Shown in pieces: positions 57,568-64,000 of a stretch of 64,000 nt of DNA. The first letter of the stretch is position 1, and every line of letters begins with the position of its first letter. The DNA lies in contig OY288247.1 in NCBI GenBank assembly GCA_958450325.1, positions 54,439,701-54,503,700 on the forward strand, written 5' to 3'. The translations under genes and the position numbers were made by a program. Origin of the DNA: Agrostemma githago. Taxonomy: Eukaryota; Streptophyta; Magnoliopsida; Caryophyllales; Caryophyllaceae. The notes under the pieces were generated by a model, which saw only the letters and a program-made list of their open reading frames with translations, was not told the origin of the DNA and ran no database searches.

Positions 57568-58795
57568 AAAAATCTCCCCCACTAATTAATCTACTAAAAG
57601 CTATTTATAATCTACTAATAATCTACTAATGTGTGATTGCTTAGGTAGTGATGTGGTATAGTGCCTCTTCCTCAAAATGAGGGGTTACATATATATCGAG
57701 GAGAGAAGAGAGAATCAAAACCCTATTCCTCTAAGCCCAATAAGTGGCAGCCCGATACCCATCAGCTGAATTTAACCCTATGATTCCCATCTGGCGAAAC
57801 TTTGCCCCGCGGACTTTGCATAACCCACCACCGGGCGAAACTTTACCCCACGGTATATCGATTTCGCCTACCGTTTTAATTTAATTTCTTCGAGCTTCAT
57901 TCAAGTGTCAGTTTCTAACTCCCGCACTCCGGATCTGGGTCGACGCCGGAGTTGGTGTCGACGCCGGCGATTGTCGCGGGAAAACAGAGGAAGATGGAGT
58001 TGAGGGCTGCCGGTGTTGTTGCACAACTATTGTCGGTCTCTGGGCTCGTGTATGCAGGAGCTGCTGTTGTCTCGTTGCTTCCCCGGCGTTGCTGTTGTTG
58101 GAGCTGGTCGGGGAAGGTGACGGAGGGAGAACGGTGACCGGAGCGAGCTCGCTGGAGTCGACAACCACAGATGGTCGTGCGTCGCGCTGGTGTGCTGTTG
58201 CGTTGTCGGTGGGAATCCGGGCAGGGAACGGTGACGGAGGTTGCCGGTGGTGCTCGGCTGCTGCTGCGCGCTCGCCGGAGATGGGGATAAGGAGGTGGTT
58301 GAAGGTGGTGGTCGGTTATGGGTCGCCAAGGCATTGCCTGGGTTGTGCCGGAGGACGGAGGGTGGACGGTGGTTTATGGAGCGAGGGGTGAAATGGAGGT
58401 CGGGTATGGTGGAGAAGACGACGGAGTAATGACCGGAGCTCAGGCGAAGTGGTCGCCGGAAATGGAGATGAAGGTGGCCAGTTATGGTGGTCAATGGAGG
58501 GAGTTCGAGGGAGTTGGAGGATGAAGATTTGAATGATAAGGGTAATTGGGTTGGGTTGGGTGATTGGGTTGGTCAAGGTCAGGGTCAGTTTGACCATTAC
58601 TTGAGTTGGTTATAGGTTGATATGAAAATGGGTTAAGATTTGGGCTTGGTTTGAGTTGGGTTAGGATGGTGATAGAATGGATTAGGAAGGTTATAGGAAT
58701 GAGATAGGTCATGGGTGATTATATGGTCCAAGGTCGGGTTTGACTAGGATCCTGACTTGGCTCCTCTTGCTTCGCCTCGCCTCTTTATTCAAGAA
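57568..58795. other. Unassigned GC-rich segment, no supported gene
   Basis: It begins aaaaaatctcccccacta beside A's LTR end. There is a TATA-like run near 57690, a near-repeat (ggcgaaactttgccccgcgg / gggcgaaactttaccccacgg) at 57793 and 57834, then a GC-rich stretch from 57930 to 58500. Frames of up to 155 codons are open on both strands there because of base composition, with Pro/Ser/Thr-rich meaningless translations. It could be leader or LTR sequence of an undefined element. Confidence 0.4.
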
Positions 58796-60041
58796 CACGT
58801 ACCTATAAGACAAAAACAAACAAAAGCAGTACCAAATTCCACGAAAAAGACAATAAATAAGAAAAAATCAAATTCAAACTAGAAAATACGAAATATAGTC
58901 AAAAATGAGTTATATTGACGTTAAAGCACGCTAAATCGAGTAAAATATGAGTGAAAATAGGGGGTAAAACGGTCTAAATTTGCGTGTTATCATAGGTCCG
59001 ATCGGTACTTCTACAAACTTTAGAACTAAACTTAACCTGCAGCCGCTAGAATTAAGCTAGTCTACCCAAAATATCGTGACCTAATTAGTCCTTAACCCCG
59101 TCGGAGAAAAGTCCTAATTGTGATACTAATGGATTAATCCTGGCCAATAATCAATCAATCAAAATTAAAACAATATTTAGGAGACAGTTCATACGATTAG
59201 AAATAGGTCAATTTACTATAACCCAATTAATACACATTGATCACCTTAAACCCTAGATAAAACTTAGCTACTCATATTAACTGTAATCGAACTAACAAAA
59301 GATAAATTGCAAGTAAACATGATAAAGATGAATTAAAATAAACAACGAGAAACAATAATAATTCTACGCTAGAAAACAATAAACGAAAATTGAAATCTAG
59401 ATTACTACAAAAACGAAAGATGAATTAAGACAAGAATTAAACTAGAAAACTGAAATTGAAATTAAACTTAAAAGTATCGATACCGAATATTTCAAGATAT
59501 GAAAAAGGAGGAACAGAGTTCAATGTATCTCGCGAAGGAAATCGGAAAAGAACGTAAACTTCAATGCTAAGAAATATAAAAAAAGTGTCTGAAAGTGTTG
59601 TGTAAAAGGTGTCTGACAATCTCTTAAGAAAACTGATTTAAAAGAAATCAGTTCGACTTAAAACGATCCCAAAACTCTAAATGAATTAAAATTAAGACGC
59701 GGCCCGGGGTTTGATGCACTCGATCGAGTGCAAGTAGTATCACTCGATCGAGTGGGTTCATGAAGGCTCCAGCTCGAGTTCGTCGTGGGCTAAAAAGGGA
59801 GAATCGGCCCAATACGCTAATGTAGTCCAGTTGGGCGCGGGTATGAGGCACTCGATCGAGTGCTATAGCACCACTCGATTAAGTGAGTACTGCTGAGACT
59901 CACGGCAGAGTTCTTCTTTGCTTCTTGGCTTTTCGTTTTCTAGCTCGACTTTCGTTCTCATCTCGCCTATCTAGGCTACTACTCCTGAATATGCTTGAAA
60001 TTGTACCAAACCTGTAAAATAGCACAAGAATCGGCAGTATC
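58796..60041 (-). mobile_element. Athila-like LTR fragment(s), boundaries unresolved
   Basis: On the minus strand TGATACTGCCGATTCTTG at 60041 and TGATAACACGCAAATTT at about 58995 both look like LTR starts of the TGATA type (compare TGATAAGTG of element D). A CTCGATCGAG array lies 160-320 bp from the 60041 end, the same relative place as in other LTRs here. I found no primer site, polypurine tract or target duplication, so the extent is uncertain. Confidence 0.4.
59719..59883 (-). promoter_or_regulatory. Palindrome array in the 59-kb LTR-like fragment
   Basis: Cores lie at 59719 and 59743 (CTCGATCGAG), then 59851 (CTCGATCGAG) and 59874 (CTCGATTAAG). Pair spacings are 24 and 23 bp; the pairs are 108 bp apart. 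Confidence 0.65.
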
Positions 60042-60119
60042 AACTTTCTAATAAAAATTAACACTGAACATATAATTTAGGAAGAAGAAAAGCTCAAAAA
60101 GGGTTGTCGGGGGACAATA

Positions 60120-60848
60120 AAATACAATATAAAATAAGTTGATCAGTAAGAGAGTAATTGAACAGAGGCAATGTGTACGGAGCAGCATAATCAGATTCTT
60201 AGTAAGCCTGTGTCACCTGATGAGATTAGGAATGTTGTCTTCAGTATTCCCAATGATAAATCCTCTGCGCCTGATGGTTATTCCAGGAAATTCTTCGAGG
60301 ATGCGTGGGTGGGGAGGAAGTTACTAGTGCAATTACAGACTTCTTCAACTCAGGACAGATGCTAAAACAGCTAGACACTACCTTAGTTACTTTGATTCCA
60401 AAGGTGGAAAGGCCTGTAACTGTACTTCAATTCCGTCCAATAGCTTGCTGCAATGTCAATTATAAGGGCATCTCTAAAGTCCTTTGTTCCAGACTGGAAA
60501 AAGTTTTGTATAATTGTTTTACCAGTTCAAGGAGGATTTATCAAGGGAAGGAGTATCATTGAGAATATTTTAATCTGCCAAGATATCATAAGACTATACA
60601 ATAGAAAAACAGTCTCCCCAAGATGTATAATCAAGTTGGATCTTCAGTTGAATGAGAGTTTTTAGAACAGATGCTCGCTCACTTGCAGTTTCCTGTTCAT
60701 TTCAGGAGGATGCTTATGCAATGTGTAACTACTGCAAGCTACTCCCTAAACATGAATGGTTAGAGCTTTGGTTTTTTTCCAAGAAAAAGGGGATTACGAC
60801 AAGGAGATCCACTATCACCTCTCCTCTTCACTGTTTGTATGGAATACC
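60120..60848 (+). pseudogene. LINE (L1-type) reverse transcriptase fragment
   Basis: The non-LTR retrotransposon RT is recognisable across three frames: SIPNDKSSAPDGYS, TLIPKVERP, QFRPIACCN, GFIKGRSIIENILICQDIIR, then RCIIKLDLQ, and finally RQGDPLSPLLFTVCMEY. Frame slips lie near 60300, 60515 and 60650. The catalytic (Y/F)xDD would follow and is missing because element F inserts at 60848, with atacc (60844-60848) the likely left target copy. Start and end of the LINE are not seen. Confidence 0.85.
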
Positions 60849-61247
60849 TGTAGACACCCGCATTTTGCCTGCTAGTGTCTATAGCAGTTCCCGACAAAAC
60901 ACCCGATGATGATCGGACGTAAACGTGACTTAATACGCTCGAATATGGACTCGGAATCAATAGTATCCGACGTGGGCATTTAGCGGAGTGCAAATCTCTC
61001 AAAACCGACCTCAAATCCAGGCCCAGTGGGCCGTTTCCAATAAAATGAGACTAATTTGGGTCAAAACCGTCACTGGAAATAAAATCGTCTTTTAGCGACC
61101 GAGTCAAAACCTGGTCAAAGTCGAATCCCGAGACGAACCAGCCTCACATTATGTCTAAATACACAAAATGAATCAAGTCACAAGAACCAAATCATTCAAA
61201 AAAAGGTCAACAAATCATTCCTAAAATATCTCATCCTAATTGATCCA

Positions 61248-61352
61248 CTCGATCGAGTTGATTGACCCACTCGGTCGAGTGGAGCCTCAAAAAACGGACC
61301 AGATTCATTTTCAAAGGCACTCGACCGAGTGCACTAGGGCCACTCGATCGAG
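61248..61352 (+). promoter_or_regulatory. TATA-proximal palindrome array in LTR F
   Basis: Cores lie at 61248 (CTCGATCGAG), 61270 (CTCGGTCGAG), 61320 (CTCGACCGAG) and 61343 (CTCGATCGAG), with spacings of 22, 50 and 23 bp. The last core ends 24 bp before the TATA box. Confidence 0.8.
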
Positions 61353-61376
61353 TGACCCTAGGTCGTGGGGTTCTCC

Positions 61377-61384
61377 TATAAATA
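61377..61384 (+). promoter_or_regulatory. TATA box of LTR F
   Basis: TATAAATA followed by cccc, as in LTR E, about 530 bp into the LTR. Confidence 0.65.
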
Positions 61385-61724
61385 CCCCATCAACCCATCA
61401 CATTATACAACTTTTTTTCCATCATACTTTTCAGCCATCACTACTTCAAAAACCCTCACATTTTCATCCATCATTTAACCTTTAAGCATTCACCATATAC
61501 ACATCCTCTCTACATACACACACATACAATCAAAACTCGAGATCAAAACTCGCCAAAGACCCGAGTGCATCCTCTCCCTAACCAAACACACCCTAACTCA
61601 CCCTACATATCTCGACACTCCCGCGCACACGCCGCTACTACGAGTTCGTTTCCGAGGCCATTTAAGCATGTAGGTTGAGGGTGTCATCAAACCCCGTTTC
61701 TTTTTCTCCCTTCTCTTTTTAACG

Positions 61725-61744
61725 TTTATATATATATATATTAT

Positions 61745-61791
<47 letters not shown>

Positions 61792-61826
61792 ATTATTATT
61801 ATTATCATTATTATTATTATTATTAT
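61725..61826. repeat. Microsatellite (AT)n then (ATT)n in LTR F
   Basis: Near-pure ATT units with a few interruptions, at the place of the trinucleotide array in LTR E. Confidence 0.9.
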
Positions 61827-62444
61827 ACTAACACTAACATTTTTAATTCCGTTACTAACTTTTATTTTTATGTATACTAACTCTCTAATCTAACATTTTA
61901 TTTATATACTCTAACCACTAACATTATTTATTTATTTACACTTCGTCATTAACATTTTAATACCGTGTATTTATATATTTATATAATATTAATTCGGATC
62001 TTAACACGTTTCACTACGACGATCATCCAAAGTCCGTTTAATTCCTTTACGAGTCACGACGGAGGTGGCACCCTTTCGAGGAGCGCCGCCCCAATGTACT
62101 CAAGGGCATAACGCGATCGTGATTGCTCATAGTTGAACGCGTAAGACTCCATTTCTAAGATTAGTACGAGATCCGTTGAGGCGAATATCGACATCACATA
62201 ATCCTTTAGGATTAGTATCGATGTCGTGACGCGGAGGACTATAATTTCGACATTAATCAAACTTTTCAATCACATAATAGCATATTTCATAAAATCCCGA
62301 TAACGGTCTCATAATCGTATAACACACGTTTATGACATCGAGAACCGAGTTGAATTTAAATAATGCAATATTTTTATTTAACTCGGTCAATTATCGAATT
62401 CAAACCAATAAAAATGAAACGAATCATGCCTCGTACAGGGGGCA

Positions 62445-62549
62445 CTCGATCGAGTGCCATGGGCCACTCGATCGAGTTGGACCCCAAAGATTGGGCAGTA
62501 GCTACTTCGAGGACGCACTCGACCGAGTCCATTCCCTGACTCGATCGAG
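62445..62549 (+). promoter_or_regulatory. Downstream palindrome array in LTR F
   Basis: Cores lie at 62445 and 62467 (CTCGATCGAG), 62518 (CTCGACCGAG) and 62540 (CTCGATCGAG), with spacings of 22, 51 and 22 bp. It is preceded by tcgtacaggggg, the reverse of the ccccctgtacga seen beside arrays in C and E. Confidence 0.8.
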
Positions 62550-63634
62550 TGGGTCCTGTAGCCCAGAAATCCGAGAGCTTAAATGCAACATTTGTGCCTC
62601 GTCATTTTTTTTTACGACTTTTAGTCGACACGTGTAAAGTCAATAACGTGATTATATTTTTCAAAACCCATGCATATCATATCACTTAAAACGACTTTGA
62701 TCGACGGTCTCGCACTATTAATCTTGTGTCGACGACTCTTTAGTCGTATCCGACACATGATTAATTTAGACTCTATTCCTCGAGGTGATAAGTTGGGACA
62801 AGGCATCGAGATTCGGGATCGGGCTAGCACCACGTCTAGGTTCCATATCTCCGTCCTCCGTTTAATACACAATATAATGTGTATTTAATCGAAGTTCGTC
62901 CGTTTGCACAACTTACGGTCTAGTTTATATTTATTATATACGGGTCCTTTTCTAGTTAACGTTTACCATTCCCTATTCAATTATTCTATTTTATTGCTCG
63001 TTGTACTGTGAATTCCGGGTTGTATTCCGCCCGTGTAATTTGTAATTTATTTACGAGTTTTCTATTATTTGATGTTTGCCATTTATTTATTTAAATGAAC
63101 ATCGCATGCTAAATCACTTTGACGTGAATCAAGATGCATTAAATGACGTAGTTAATCAACAACTCGCATGCTTAGCCCGAAAACGCTGTTTGCATATCAT
63201 TTAATCGTTTTACCTACCGCGCACACACGAACACGAACGATGTCTTAGTAGAGGCCGCCATGTGATATGGGTTGGGTGTCCTTAGTGGGCTTCTCAACAC
63301 GTACCCTCACCCCTTACTCAGAACCTTGGTTTCCGGATGCCCGAAACCATTGGCGCACGAGAGTCATTCTATATACGAAAGCCGGTTTAAACGCAATCGA
63401 TATTGCAATGCAAAGGGACGAGCCCCATAAACTCTAAAATCGAAGCGAGCCGTACTTTGTTTACAGCCCATGACGACATAGAGTGGGCTCGTATGGTTCC
63501 GAATAACCATAAAATTCGGTGGCGACTCCATTTTGACTTAAATTTCGAACCCGAGAACAATCTTACCACGAGATTCATTCGCCTACCCAAACCCGCGCGT
63601 GGCCGCGTCGGGGTGGACCTACGTCATGTCCACA

Positions 63635-63655
63635 ATTTGGCGACTCCGCTGGGGA
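63635..63655 (+). promoter_or_regulatory. Primer-binding site of element F
   Basis: atTTGGCGACTCCGCTGGGGA, the same as in B and C. Confidence 0.75.
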
Positions 63656-64000
63656 TACCTGATGTACCACATGTCATCGGGGTTCCTAGGGTGAGACCCG
63701 AAGAGAAATCGTTCGTATATTAGTGTGCGCGCATTAGTTTAATGATTCATGCATAACCCAATTTTGCCCGGGCCGGTTACTTGTGACCGACGTCCCACTA
63801 TACCACGGTGCATTCCTACATGAGTGCGCTAAAGACTTCGATGGCGGAACTCGTCTGGGTTTTGCGGCATGTCCTAAGACCAAATCGTCTTAGCGAGTCC
63901 GTCCCGATTCACGAGAATGCCATCGTTTTTGGTATAGACCCTATTTTGCCCGACCGAGACCTAGTGTAAAGCATACATAAGCGTCGTTGTAATGCTTGCT
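63656..64000 (+). other. Leader of element F (cut by window end)
   Basis: Non-coding. It shares gcccgggccggt and the 'cgtcccactataccac' block with the leaders of B (near 21770-21805) and C (minus strand). Confidence 0.65.

Larger units (their letters stand above)
60849..63634 (+). mobile_element. 5' LTR of element F (Tat-clade, E family)
   Basis: About 2.8 kb. It starts TGTAGACACCCGC and ends CATGTCCACA, followed by the primer site. It matches solo LTR E in inverse orientation. It has a TATA box at 61377-61384 and two palindrome arrays. The 3' LTR is beyond the window. Confidence 0.88.

Noticed and set aside
57908..58597. Overlapping open frames up to 155 codons on both strands
   Set aside because: GC-rich composition keeps several frames open at once. 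Translations are Pro/Ser/Thr or Gly/Arg runs without any domain, and no splice or start context stands out.
57561..58994. A complete forward LTR between tgttacaaaaaatc and gtgttatca
   Set aside because: TG...CA ends can be drawn, but they overlap the end of LTR A, and no primer site, polypurine tract or duplication supports it.

Overview
The window is plant nuclear DNA. It has GT-AG introns, a decayed plant MFS transporter gene, and almost wall-to-wall LTR retrotransposons with tRNA-type primer sites, polypurine tracts and 5-bp target duplications. A dicot is likely. The abundance of Tat-clade (Retand/Ogre-type) Ty3 elements with long LTRs suggests Caryophyllales, perhaps Caryophyllaceae, but that is a guess from memory and I cannot name the species. 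I see no intact host gene, no RNA gene and no CRISPR.

Layout. 1-5956: a reverse-strand LTR element (G) with a 3.5-kb LTR and a non-coding interior, running off the left edge. 5957-8680: a low-copy island holding the broken middle of an OCT7/NiaP-type organic-ion transporter gene. 8681-9026: one end of a CACTA DNA transposon with a 44-bp subterminal array. 9027-57567: element A, a non-coding (LARD-like) LTR element with a Met-tRNA primer site. Its interior carries a solo LTR (E, 12051-14721). Its 3' LTR was split by element B (19408-57017, TSD gtacc). B is a decayed Tat-clade gag-pol element, and it was itself hit by a related reverse-strand element C (24472-39699, TSD acagc, inside the protease) and by a non-autonomous Athila-like reverse-strand element D (42099-49904, TSD aaact/aaaat, inside reverse transcriptase). 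57568-60041: unassigned sequence and an LTR-like fragment. 60120-60848: a broken LINE reverse transcriptase, interrupted by the 5' LTR of element F (60849-63634), whose interior leaves the window.

How the parts work. B and C share one plan: LTR, tRNA primer site, gag with a C-H-H-C knuckle, protease, a Ser/Glu linker, RT with YVDD, RNase H, a second archaeal-type RNase H, and integrase. Next comes a gene on the opposite strand encoding a plant-mobile-domain-like protein. In both copies this antisense gene has its own TATA box, one GT-AG intron and a downstream AATAAA. Both copies are damaged by stops and frameshifts.

The most unusual signal is a phased palindrome array. LTRs of C, E and F carry repeated CTCGAYCGAG-type palindromes whose starts are 21-23 bp apart within pairs and 49-51 bp apart between pairs. 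One cluster sits 22-29 bp upstream of the TATA box and another about 1.1 kb downstream of it. The same 21/51 array appears inside the antisense-gene intron of C. The unrelated element D has a different palindrome (CCCGACCGGG) with nearly the same geometry (20/50 bp), again just upstream of its TATA box. I read this as a shared, position-dependent regulatory or structural device of unknown function.
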